From Chryseobacterium gleum (GTDB lineage Bacteria > Bacteroidota > Bacteroidia > Flavobacteriales_D > Crocinitomicaceae), in contig CAMDFX010000002.1 of assembly GCA_945897805.1 (NCBI GenBank), positions 62,001 to 126,000 of the forward strand: 64,000 nucleotides of DNA. The letters run 5' to 3'. A program made the position numbers and the translations under genes. Position 1 is the stretch's first letter, and each line of letters begins with the position of its first letter. A model generated the notes under the pieces. It had not been told where the DNA came from, did no database searches, and was given only the letters and a program-made list of their open reading frames with translations. Shown here one piece after another: positions 33,519 to 42,433 of this stretch.

Positions 33519-34360
33519 CAGGATGTAATGTCTTTTTTATTGAATTTGTAAACAGCGATTGCTACTAGTAAAATGTTGTGAACTAAGAGAATGACAATCG
33601 ATTTCATAATCGCAGAAAAAGGAACTGGATCTTCAAAGAAACTGCGCCAAGATGCCATGTGCGTGGTGAAAAGGTAGGGTTTTATATTGTCGAATACGGT
33701 AACATCCAAACTACCAATAATGGTAAACAAAATAATGATGGCCATCGTGGAAACAATTGGTCCGATTGAGTTTTCTGCAAATGCAGACAATGCGATGGAG
33801 AGTGTTGAAACGGTTAAAAGTGACAAAAACGCAACGCAAAACCCAAGTCCAAAACGCCACAAAATATCTGCGTCTTGCAAGATGACTAAACCATCGCTGT
33901 TGAGTACAATTAAATCGCCGGTTCCAAAAATTTGCCTTGAAACGAACAACGCAAAAAAGCCGAGCCACAATGTCAAAAACAAGGTGTACATCGCACCAGC
34001 AATAAATTTCGATAAAACGATTTGCGTGCGTGAAATTGGTTTTGTCGCCAACATGCGAATTGTTCCCATTGCTGCTTCACCGGAGATGAGATCGCCTGTC
34101 ACCAGCGCCACCAATAAGGGAATGTGTACAATCAACATTTGCAAAATGATGAAGGCGATTAGGTTGCCATTCAAAACATCCCCATTGAAAGTCAAAGTCT
34201 GTTCGAAAGAGGAAGTAACAAATGAAATGATTGACCGGCCATCTGCTTTCATTGCAAAAATGATGATTCCGACAAGCAAGGTCAAAGCGCCAATTCCTAA
34301 ATAACTTCGGGGTTTCGAAAGTATTTTAATAAACTCGTTGTATGTATTTTTTAGTAACAT
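33518..34360 (-). CDS. ABC-2-type transporter permease
   Basis: This 280-aa protein has about six hydrophobic helices, the first near residues 19-36 and the last near 254-272. A GEAAMGTIRMLATKPISRTQ segment is typical of ABC-2 permeases of the NosY/ABC2_membrane type. Its ATP-binding partner ends 2 nt upstream and the LolA-like gene overlaps downstream. The cargo is unknown. Confidence 0.85.
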   Translation of the reverse strand: MLLKNTYNEFIKILSKPRSYLGIGALTLLVGIIIFAMKADGRSIISFVTSSFEQTLTFNGDVLNGNLIAFIILQMLIVHIPLLVALVTGDLISGEAAMGTIRMLATKPISRTQIVLSKFIAGAMYTLFLTLWLGFFALFVSRQIFGTGDLIVLNSDGLVILQDADILWRFGLGFCVAFLSLLTVSTLSIALSAFAENSIGPIVSTMAIIILFTIIGSLDVTVFDNIKPYLFTTHMASWRSFFEDPVPFSAIMKSIVILLVHNILLVAIAVYKFNKKDITS

Positions 34361-34361
34361 C

Positions 34362-35276
34362 TTATGCTTGTATGATTTTCATGAAATAATCCTCTAGTTT
34401 GCGTGTTGGCTCGATGGCGTGCACATCGATGTTGTTGCTGAACAACAGACGACCGAGTTCAGGAACCAACTCTTTAACGAACGTAACTTCTAATTCGCGC
34501 TCGGAATTGATTTTAAAAATCGATTCTGGATATGCCTTTTGCAAGAGTTCGGCAGTCGCAGCTGCATTGTCCACTTCGATGCGCACAAGCAATTCTTGCG
34601 TATTCAACAAATCGCTCACACTGCCTTCCACAATTGAGCGTCCTTGGTTGATAATCACCATTCTATTGGCAATCAGTTCTATCTCAGATAATTGATGCGA
34701 AGATAAAAGGATTGTTTTGTTTTGTTCATTTTTGAGTCTTAAAATCAAATTACGAATTTCAATGATTCCTTGCGGATCCAAACCAGTAGTTGGTTCGTCT
34801 AAAATGATCAAATCTGGTTTGTGTAAAAGTGTCTGTGCAATGCCTAAACGTTGCTTCATCCCATGAGAGAAACCACCCAATTTATGCTTGCCACGATCGC
34901 CCAAACCAACAAATTCTAGCATTTCTTGAATTTCCTTTTTGGAAACAACCGCTCCAGAAACACGTGCAAAAATTTCAAGGTTTTTTTGTGCCGACAAGTA
35001 TTTATAAAAATCAGGTTTTTCAATGATGCTGCCAATATTCGATAAAATGGCTGACCGATCCGTCTTGAATGACTTCCCAAACAGTTCAATCGATCCAGCA
35101 TCTGGCGTGATTAAGGATAAAAGACAACGAATTGTCGTACTTTTTCCAGCACCATTCGGACCAAGAAATCCAAACACATCGCCCCTATTCACGCTGAAAG
35201 AAACGTCTTTCACCGCTTCAAACGTACCAAAGCGTTTAGCCAAATGTTCAACTTTGATTATCGTTTCGCCTTCCAT
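34362..35276 (-). CDS. ABC transporter ATP-binding protein
   Basis: This ~304-aa protein has Walker A GPNGAGKST, signature GGFSHGMKQRLG, Walker B LIILDEPTTGLDPQG and the H-loop LLSSHQL. It matches the CcmA/NosF-type ATPase of ABC-2 exporters. A C-terminal ~80-residue extension follows, as is common in this group. The start at 35276 (MEGETIIKVE) is preferred to an upstream in-frame Met at 35291 because a promoter -7 box (TAATTTTG, 35296-35289) covers the latter. Confidence 0.9.
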   Translation of the reverse strand: MEGETIIKVEHLAKRFGTFEAVKDVSFSVNRGDVFGFLGPNGAGKSTTIRCLLSLITPDAGSIELFGKSFKTDRSAILSNIGSIIEKPDFYKYLSAQKNLEIFARVSGAVVSKKEIQEMLEFVGLGDRGKHKLGGFSHGMKQRLGIAQTLLHKPDLIILDEPTTGLDPQGIIEIRNLILRLKNEQNKTILLSSHQLSEIELIANRMVIINQGRSIVEGSVSDLLNTQELLVRIEVDNAAATAELLQKAYPESIFKINSERELEVTFVKELVPELGRLLFSNNIDVHAIEPTRKLEDYFMKIIQA

Positions 35277-35296
35277 ATTTAAATAAATCAAAATTA

Positions 35297-35670
35297 CGGT
35301 TATTTTGAAGAACCACTTTGAAAAAAATTGATGATTTTATCTCTGACAACTAGCCAAAGTCCAAGGATAAAGAGTCTATATTTTATACAATTCACCAATT
35401 CATTTTAGTCCAATCAAAAACCAGTATAATGCCGATATAGTTTGACCACGAAGTCGCACCGTAGGTAATATAGTCCAGTTCATTGGACTATATTGAAAAC
35501 ATAATCGGTGTTAGATGAATCTGGTCTTCATTAACTATAACCATCAACTGCGCCATTTGTTCAGTTCAACCACCCTAAAAATTGCCTCTTTACGCTTTCA
35601 ATCAATCTTAATTTTTCACTTTAGTTTTATTTCTAAAGTCTCTTAATGAACTCCGTTTGATAAATCAAGT
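35297..35670. other. Intergenic region with an 11-bp inverted repeat
   Basis: No gene is visible in this stretch, which separates the ABC operon's promoter from a short relic frame. AATATAGTCCA (35467-35477) and its exact complement (35484-35494) form an 11-bp inverted repeat with a 6-nt loop. There is no T-tract on either side long enough for a terminator. Short runs of more mixed base composition around 35440-35570 hint at decayed sequence of unknown origin. Confidence 0.5.
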
Positions 35671-35850
35671 ATGGATATGAAATACAAAAAAATTCGAGAA
35701 GAAGAACTCAAAAATAAAATTGGGGTAGTTTGGTTCAAAGTATCTAAAAAAGCGGAAATTTGGGGAAAGATAGATTTTGCTATTTCTAAGAGTTTAAGTA
35801 AAATTCTTTCAAAGATTAAAATTAACAATCCTCACAAATTCACCTTGTAA
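35671..35850 (+). pseudogene. Short relic resembling the N-terminus of a restriction-modification methylase
   Basis: A 59-codon frame from the ATG at 35671 begins MDMKYKKIREEELKNKIG and has IDFAIS near residue 38. I recall the pattern REEELKNKVG...W/YF...IGNIDF from N-termini of large DNA methylase/restriction (Eco57I-like) proteins in Bacteroidota. The rest of such a ~1000-aa gene is absent, so this would be a remnant. The end overlaps the convergent gene by 19 nt. It may instead be a real small gene; the family assignment rests on memory of a motif. Confidence 0.35.
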
Positions 35851-36203
35851 ACATCCGTCTTATTCCTTCTGATATCGTTCACCGAAAATCCGCCTGGTTC
35901 TGGTATTTTTTCCATCATTGAAAACACCTTGCAATTGGCTGGCAAACTTTTGAAAATGAGCGTGAATCGGAAAAAACCGTCGTGCATGACCATCGTCCAT
36001 TGTGGAGCGAGTGAAATTCCGTCCCAAAACATCAACTGAATTTCAGTGCCGTCTTCAGTCACTAAATAAGTAGTTTTCCAAATGCGCATGCCCATTCCGC
36101 GTTCACAAGGAATTGCACAATGAACAATCACTTGCTTTTCCTCGAAAACCATTGGTTTTACGCTGACTTTTACTTTCTTTTTGGGCGCTACAAGTGTGGA
36201 CAT
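35832..36203 (-). CDS. Conserved hypothetical protein, 123 aa
   Basis: This is a soluble, beta-rich protein without signal peptide or membrane helix. The lysine-rich start (LVAPKKKVKVSVKPMV) leads into a core with VIVHCAIPCERGMGMRIWKT and FWDGISLAPQW, then DGFFRFTLIFKSLP. I cannot assign a function. Its length and regular codon use support a real gene. It converges on the relic frame at 35671 and lies downstream of the phosphatase genes only by orientation, not obviously as part of an operon. Confidence 0.7.
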   Translation of the reverse strand: MSTLVAPKKKVKVSVKPMVFEEKQVIVHCAIPCERGMGMRIWKTTYLVTEDGTEIQLMFWDGISLAPQWTMVMHDGFFRFTLIFKSLPANCKVFSMMEKIPEPGGFSVNDIRRNKTDVYKVNL

Positions 36204-36302
36204 TTTACTTCTTAAAGCTTCTGGCGAAGATAGTAATTATGTCAACAACAATTCCAGCAGCTGCGATTGGAATCAATTTTAATTTGCAAACAATAACAGT
36301 TC

Positions 36303-38162
36303 TTATTCTTTGATAAAGTTTTTGAAAACTGTTTGATCAGGAGAATTGATTTTTAAAGTATAAACCCCCGATTGTAAATCACCAATTACGATTGAATAAT
36401 TCCAAGATCCAGATTGACAATCGAATAAATCGGTCTTTACTATTTGTCCCAAAGCGTTCACTATTTCTATTTTTAATTGACTTGCAATCAAGTTAGAAAA
36501 ATGGACATTTAAAAGTTCTTTTGCAGGATTTGGATACAAGCCGAATACGATAACATTTTCATTTTCGGAACTTTCAATATTTGCGAAATCAGCTTGCCTT
36601 GGACAAAGTTGCGGAACATCGTTGTAGATTTCATTTCTTGCTTGAGAAACAGTTGAAGTGTTCAATAAATTACTTGTTCCTTGAAGAGAATAAAATGAAT
36701 TTGCCCAATAATTAGCAGTGTTTAGACCATCAATTGTGTTTATAAAAAACCAATCAGATTGAACCCTATTTTCATTGATATCAACAATCATGTATCCACG
36801 CTTAGTCAAATCAACCCACTTGATATGAGGATTTGCTGCTTTTATTGCCACTTCACCGATAAAACTTACTGATGATAAAGCTTCTAGCGCTGGCGAAGTA
36901 ACACTTGGTGTCACAAATTCAACACCTGCATTGCCATTAGCAGTAGGTAAATTAGATGCCCATGAAGTGTGAATATCTCCTGTTAATACAACTACATTTT
37001 CAATATTTTGAGAGACAATGTGATCTAAAATTTGACTTCTCTCCGCAGGATAGCCATCCCATTGATCCATATTTACTGCAACACCAAAAACTTCAAGTGG
37101 GGCAACCATTATCTGTTGTGCAATCACTTTGTAAATCGCCGCACTAGAATCCAGTTGATTGATGAGCCAATCGTGCTGTTGGGTTCCCAAAATTGTTCGG
37201 GTTGTGCTATTTACTAGAGGATTTGCGGCGGTCAATTGCTCATTTCTTCCTTTTACTCTGGTATCAAGTAGTATTAAATCAACAAGTTGTCCATAAGAAA
37301 CATTTCTGTAAATCTCAAAAAGACCTTGTGAATTATTATCTCTTATTGGGATCCATTCGAAATATGCTTGCTTTGCGAAGTCTTTTCTTGTCATCCAATT
37401 CCCTTCTGTGGTTGTAGTGTGATTTTGAGCTCCACCAGTCCAGGCATCGTTGGCGAATTCATGGTCATCCCAAACAAAAAACCACGGAAAATTTTGATGT
37501 AATCTTCGCAAATCACCGTCCAATCGATAAATCGAGTGGCGCATTCTGTAGTCTTCCAAAGTGATTATTTCATTTGATGGTTCAAAAAACCGATCGCTTT
37601 GAGGATTTGGTGCGTAACCACCTGTTTCATATTCATATAAGTAATCGCCCAAACAAATCACTGCATCAAAGTCTTTCCGTTGATTCAAAGCTCCATAAAC
37701 GTTAAAAAATCCTGCCTCAAGGTTTGCACAAGAAACTACAGCAAAACGCAAACTGTCTTTCATTGCTGTCGGATTTGGAGTAGTTCTTGTTCTTCCCTGA
37801 ATACTGGCTTTGCCTTCAGCATAAAATTCATAGTAGTACCAAGTATCAGGTTGCAGATCTTGAACATCAATTTTGACTGTGTAGTCTCTTTCAATAGTTG
37901 TTAATAAACTTCCTGTTTGAACAACTTGAGTCATATTCGTGTCTAAAGCCACTTTCCACGTAACCAAAGCTGGCTGTTGATCCGCAGCCGTTGGTGTCAC
38001 TCTTGTCCAAATAATCACCCGATCATGCAATGCATCACCTGAAGCAACGCCGTGGTAAAATGGTTTCATACATGGCTCAGGAACGATGCTTTTAGGAATT
38101 TGTGACCATGAATTGAATGTCAAGAATGTAGCAACAAAAAATAGCAGATTTTTACTTCGCAT
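36303..38162 (-). CDS. PhoD-type alkaline phosphatase with T9SS tail
   Basis: This 619-aa protein has a signal peptide ending NSWSQ and an N-terminal fibronectin-like PhoD domain (PFYHGVASGDALHDRVIIWT). The metallophosphatase core has CLGDYLYEYETGG, WDDHEFANDAW and VLTGDIHTSW. The last ~80 residues are a Por sorting domain (VFGLYPNPAKELLNVHF ... GVYTLKI). It should hydrolyse phosphodiesters or monoesters outside the cell and supply phosphate. It lies 45 nt after the purple-acid-phosphatase-like gene on the same strand, so the two probably form one operon. Confidence 0.9.
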   Translation of the reverse strand: MRSKNLLFFVATFLTFNSWSQIPKSIVPEPCMKPFYHGVASGDALHDRVIIWTRVTPTAADQQPALVTWKVALDTNMTQVVQTGSLLTTIERDYTVKIDVQDLQPDTWYYYEFYAEGKASIQGRTRTTPNPTAMKDSLRFAVVSCANLEAGFFNVYGALNQRKDFDAVICLGDYLYEYETGGYAPNPQSDRFFEPSNEIITLEDYRMRHSIYRLDGDLRRLHQNFPWFFVWDDHEFANDAWTGGAQNHTTTTEGNWMTRKDFAKQAYFEWIPIRDNNSQGLFEIYRNVSYGQLVDLILLDTRVKGRNEQLTAANPLVNSTTRTILGTQQHDWLINQLDSSAAIYKVIAQQIMVAPLEVFGVAVNMDQWDGYPAERSQILDHIVSQNIENVVVLTGDIHTSWASNLPTANGNAGVEFVTPSVTSPALEALSSVSFIGEVAIKAANPHIKWVDLTKRGYMIVDINENRVQSDWFFINTIDGLNTANYWANSFYSLQGTSNLLNTSTVSQARNEIYNDVPQLCPRQADFANIESSENENVIVFGLYPNPAKELLNVHFSNLIASQLKIEIVNALGQIVKTDLFDCQSGSWNYSIVIGDLQSGVYTLKINSPDQTVFKNFIKE

Positions 38163-38207
38163 AATTTTAAAATTTATCTTCGAAAAGAAGTTAAAACTTA
38201 TGTTTAA

Positions 38208-40274
38208 TTATTTTTTAGAAAATCGAGTTTGATGGGAGTGCATATCGCTATCAACTTTCAAAATATAGAAACCAGAATCAAATCCAGAAATATCAATTTT
38301 AGAAACATTTGATTTCATATCTCCACTAAAAATTAATTTTCCATTTAAATCCATAATTTGAAAACTAGAACCTTTGAAATCTTTGTCTAAAATCACTGTG
38401 ATTTCGTTTTCAGCTGGATTCGGATAGACTTTAAAAGCTTGATCTTGTGTCAAATCTAAAACAGAAACAATTCCGTAATTAAGCTCTTCCGAAGTTGCAA
38501 AACAATTGTTCAAGTCTATAATAGTTACAGAATAATTCCCATTTACCAAAGGTTGATAAACTTGACTATTTGCTCCAACGATAGGATTTCCATCAAGATT
38601 CCACTGATAAGTAAATGACGAACCAAGAGGAGTAATTGCTTCCAAAGTTCCCGCAGGAGTTTGGGAGATTGTCGGAATTTCAAGATCTACCACGGTAATA
38701 GTAAAAACAGAAGTTTTTTCCTCTTGGGTAAACAAGTCAAGGACAGACAAAGTGTATTGTTCATTGCTGGTAGGCAACAAGGATAGTGTATTTCCAATTT
38801 GAGTTGTATTTCCTATCCATTGAATTAACAAGCTATCCGAACCACCTGTAAAAATTGCCTGTAAATTGAGAGAATCGCCAGCACAAACTGATATATTAGG
38901 TTGAAGTTGTAATTCAATGTCTTTTTTGAAAATGGTAAATTCGTCTCCAATTGTTCCGTTGGTTTTTAAATATTTAGCATCCAATCTATTTCTGTTTACA
39001 TCAATCACCAATGAACCGTAAACATTTGCCCCACCATCAGTGTAAATCATTGCAGGATGGTTTAGTGCAGGTGAATTTTCTGAGCTTCCAGAATTACCAC
39101 AAACGATATAAACTGTTCCTTCAGGCGTAGCGCTTGAATTGTCTTTCATGTATGCATTTCCCTCAGCGAATTTTCCATTGGATGGATCTACAACCATGGT
39201 ACTGGGATCAAAAGTAGAAGAAACTCCGAAGTGGTTATTCATCAAGTAACTTCTTTCAAAAACATGGCTGTGTCCGTTAATGACCAAATCAACATCATAA
39301 GCTTCCAGCAGGGGAACAATTTTCTCTCTCATCGCCTTTATCACAAGTTCAAAAGCGGCATCAGAATCATGCGATCCTTTAGAATAAGGACATTGGTGAA
39401 AATAAGCTACGGTAAATTTTCTAGTGTTTTGTTGCAAATCGCTTTCAATCCATGCTTTCATCTGATTTATTCCATTGTATGTTAAGGCATAATCGAAAAC
39501 TTCTGAATTTAAAGATAAGAAATGAACATCACCATAATCATATGAATAAAAAACTTCATGTTGAGATGGAAATCCTCCTGCTTCTGCATATTTAGGAACT
39601 TCAACGATATCAAAGTACGGCCCTTCATGATTCGCAAGCGGAATATTTGAATAAGGAATCCCTAGAAATGTACTCTCTGACCAAACTGTGTTATAATCGT
39701 GATTGCCTGGCGAGGGATAAAATGGAACGTAATTAAATATATCACTGAAACCATTTACATTAAACACACTTGATTGATATTCTGCATCGGTTCCGTCTTG
39801 ATAAGCATTGTCTCCCAGCCACAACCAAACATCAGTGCCTCTTTCGCCCGTGTAGTTAACGTAAGAATTTTTTACATCAATTTGTCCCTGATTCCCTCTT
39901 CCAAAATCGCCAATTGCCCAAATTCGTGTTGGCTTTGCATCGCCAGGAATTGGGTGAGTTGTGAATGAAAATTGCTGCGTTCCGCCAACAAGCATTCCAC
40001 TAGATGTACCTACTCCGTAATAATATTTAGTATAGGGTTGTAAATTTTCAATTTTGATTGAATGGTCTAAAACACTGTTCTGAATAAATTGTGATTGTGC
40101 TAAATTTAAAGAATCTGTTCCAAACCAAACTTTGGTGTTAGTTTGAACATTTGTTCGCCACATAATAATAATGCTTTGATGCGTATTGCTCTGAAGATAA
40201 GGGCCACGAACAATGTTTTGTGCATCGATTGTAATAGTTAGCGCTATTGACAAAATTACTAGTAATAGTTTCAT
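38208..40274 (-). CDS. Purple-acid-phosphatase-like metallophosphoesterase with T9SS tail
   Basis: This ~688-aa protein starts at the ATG at 40274 (signal peptide MKLLLVILSIALTITIDAQ), not at an in-frame Met 24 codons earlier. The N-terminal fibronectin-like domain begins IVRGPYLQSNTHQSIIIMWR. The calcineurin-type active site follows in order: AIGDFGRGN, WLGDNAYQDG, PGNHDYN and VINGHSHVFERS. An Ig-like region and a Por sorting domain (VYPNPAENEITVIL ... GFYILKV) complete it. It is an extracellular phosphatase, divergent from the di-haem peroxidase gene. Confidence 0.9.
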   Translation of the reverse strand: MKLLLVILSIALTITIDAQNIVRGPYLQSNTHQSIIIMWRTNVQTNTKVWFGTDSLNLAQSQFIQNSVLDHSIKIENLQPYTKYYYGVGTSSGMLVGGTQQFSFTTHPIPGDAKPTRIWAIGDFGRGNQGQIDVKNSYVNYTGERGTDVWLWLGDNAYQDGTDAEYQSSVFNVNGFSDIFNYVPFYPSPGNHDYNTVWSESTFLGIPYSNIPLANHEGPYFDIVEVPKYAEAGGFPSQHEVFYSYDYGDVHFLSLNSEVFDYALTYNGINQMKAWIESDLQQNTRKFTVAYFHQCPYSKGSHDSDAAFELVIKAMREKIVPLLEAYDVDLVINGHSHVFERSYLMNNHFGVSSTFDPSTMVVDPSNGKFAEGNAYMKDNSSATPEGTVYIVCGNSGSSENSPALNHPAMIYTDGGANVYGSLVIDVNRNRLDAKYLKTNGTIGDEFTIFKKDIELQLQPNISVCAGDSLNLQAIFTGGSDSLLIQWIGNTTQIGNTLSLLPTSNEQYTLSVLDLFTQEEKTSVFTITVVDLEIPTISQTPAGTLEAITPLGSSFTYQWNLDGNPIVGANSQVYQPLVNGNYSVTIIDLNNCFATSEELNYGIVSVLDLTQDQAFKVYPNPAENEITVILDKDFKGSSFQIMDLNGKLIFSGDMKSNVSKIDISGFDSGFYILKVDSDMHSHQTRFSKK

Positions 40275-40590
40275 AAAAATATTTTTACTTAAAATTTTCA
40301 ATGATATGTTTTTCGTAAAGTCTAAAACCTTGAAAATCTCTACCAATTATCTTTACTTACAAAATTAAACGCACGAACGCTGAATCTTATAAAATCTAAA
40401 TTACCAGTTTATTAAAAAATAGATAGGCAATTCAAATTTAGATTTTTTGAACTTAATCTACTATATATCATATTTTTAGTTATTATTTTGCTGTTATTAT
40501 TAATTTATCCGAGTTTTGTTTTTTCACATTTAAATAATCTGTTTTTAATCTTAATTACGCAATAATATTTTTCTTTTGTGCTTAAAAAAC

Positions 40591-42408
40591 ATGAAAGTAG
40601 TTCCCTTTATTCTTTTGTTTCCTTTGCTTTTCGTCATATTGGGACTTTTTGAAAATGATAGAAATCACCAGAATTGTGCTGATAAGGTTAAAAATTACTA
40701 CATCAAGGAGTTAACAGTTTTCTTGAATTCTTTGGATCAGCTCAAGCAAAAAGAACAAGCCTTTACAAAAGAAGAAGAATTAAAGAAGTACTTTTTAATT
40801 TCCCGAGAAAGGTTTAAAAGGGTTGAGTTTCTACTTACCTATATTGACAATAAAGAAAGTAAACAGATTAACGGAGCAAATATTGTTGTCAATAATTATA
40901 CCTATTTGACTCCAAATGATGAAATTCAACCGCATGGATTACAGGTAATAGAATCACTAATTTATCATCCAACAAACACTTCAAGAGAAGAATTAAAAAA
41001 GGAAATTCTTTTACTGGAAGAATTAATAAAAAATATTTTAAGGCGGACGACTCGTCAAAATATTGTCAATCCAAAAGAATACAATATCATTATTTGGGAT
41101 GCAATCCGATACGAACTTTTCAGGATAGAATCTTTGGGGATAACTGGTTTTGATGTGCCGGATTCTCAAAATGCTTTACCAGAAACCTTTGAAGCAATTG
41201 TTTCCTTGCATAAGGTGATTAAAATTTATGAAACACAATTTAGTGCCATCGATAAGAAAAAGCACTTTAAGAAAGGTCAATTAATTTTTAAAAAAGGGGA
41301 AAATTACTTGTCTAAGAATAAAACCGACTTTGATAGTTTTGATAGAATTACATTTATGAAAACTTTTCTTCATCCGATTGAAAATTGGGTATTGGAATCA
41401 ATTAAAATATTAGAAATCAAATATCCACAGGAAGTTCGTCCTGTTTCGATAGAGGCAGATTTCATGTTTTCAGAAAAATTTTATAACAAATCTTTTTTTA
41501 ATTCAAACTCAAATTTCGAGGTGGAAAATTTAGGAGCAAAATTATTTTACGACAAACAACTTTCTTCGAATGGAACAAGAAATTGTGCTTCTTGTCACAA
41601 CCCTAATATGGCTTATTCTGACGGCTTGACGAAAAATGTTTCTTTAGACGGCAAAAATTTATTGCCAAGAAATACACCAACCCTACTAAATTCTGTTTTT
41701 CAAACCAAACAATTTTATGATTCACGCGCTTCAAATTTAGAGAGACAATCTTGGGATGCAATTCATAATCATATCGAAATGGGAGGAAATCTTTCCAAGT
41801 TAATTGAAGGCTTAAAACAAGATGAAACTTATAAAGCAGCATTCAAAAAAGCTTTTCAAAATGGAGAAATAAATCAAAATAACCTGCTCCACGCAATTGC
41901 TTCGTATGTTTCGTCGCTGACAAGTTTAAATTCTCCTTTCGATAAGTACTTTAGAGATGAAAAAGCTGTTTTATCAGAAGATGTAAAAAAGGGATTTAAT
42001 TTATTTGCAGGAAAAGCGAAATGCGCCACGTGCCATTTTTTGCCTCTTTTTAATGGTTTGGTTCCGCCGTATTACACCGATACAGAGTCAGAAATAATAG
42101 GAGTTCCGAAAAGCGCAGATGATCCAAAAATTATCGATCCTGACTTGGGAAAATACTTATTTACCAAATTAGATTTACACAGATATGCTTTCAAAACAAG
42201 CACTTCTCGAAATACAGAATTTACGGCACCTTACATGCACAATGGTGTTTTTTTGACGCTCGATGAACTGTTAGAATTTTACAATAAAGGCGGAGGAAAA
42301 GGCCAAGGAATGGATTTGGAAACCCAAACGTTATCCTCAGATTCACTTAAATTGAACAAGACAGAAGTTTCACAAATCAAACAATTCTTACTTTCACTTA
42401 CTGATTGA
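40591..42408 (+). CDS. Di-haem cytochrome c peroxidase (MauG/CcpA family) with long N-terminal extension
   Basis: This ~605-aa protein has an export signal or anchor (VVPFILLFPLLFVILGLF). Residues ~30-300 are helical with no haem motif, an extension of unknown role common to some Bacteroidota members. The catalytic part has two haem sites, CASCH (in NGTRNCASCHNPNMAYSDG) and CATCH (in GKAKCATCHFLPLFNG), and a late YMHNGVFLTLDELLEFYNKG. It reduces H2O2 or modifies a partner protein in the periplasm. The start at 40591 (MKVVPF) is taken rather than a TTG at 40576. Confidence 0.9.
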   Translation: MKVVPFILLFPLLFVILGLFENDRNHQNCADKVKNYYIKELTVFLNSLDQLKQKEQAFTKEEELKKYFLISRERFKRVEFLLTYIDNKESKQINGANIVVNNYTYLTPNDEIQPHGLQVIESLIYHPTNTSREELKKEILLLEELIKNILRRTTRQNIVNPKEYNIIIWDAIRYELFRIESLGITGFDVPDSQNALPETFEAIVSLHKVIKIYETQFSAIDKKKHFKKGQLIFKKGENYLSKNKTDFDSFDRITFMKTFLHPIENWVLESIKILEIKYPQEVRPVSIEADFMFSEKFYNKSFFNSNSNFEVENLGAKLFYDKQLSSNGTRNCASCHNPNMAYSDGLTKNVSLDGKNLLPRNTPTLLNSVFQTKQFYDSRASNLERQSWDAIHNHIEMGGNLSKLIEGLKQDETYKAAFKKAFQNGEINQNNLLHAIASYVSSLTSLNSPFDKYFRDEKAVLSEDVKKGFNLFAGKAKCATCHFLPLFNGLVPPYYTDTESEIIGVPKSADDPKIIDPDLGKYLFTKLDLHRYAFKTSTSRNTEFTAPYMHNGVFLTLDELLEFYNKGGGKGQGMDLETQTLSSDSLKLNKTEVSQIKQFLLSLTD

Positions 42409-42433
42409 AACGATTCAAAACTGCAGATTAAAC

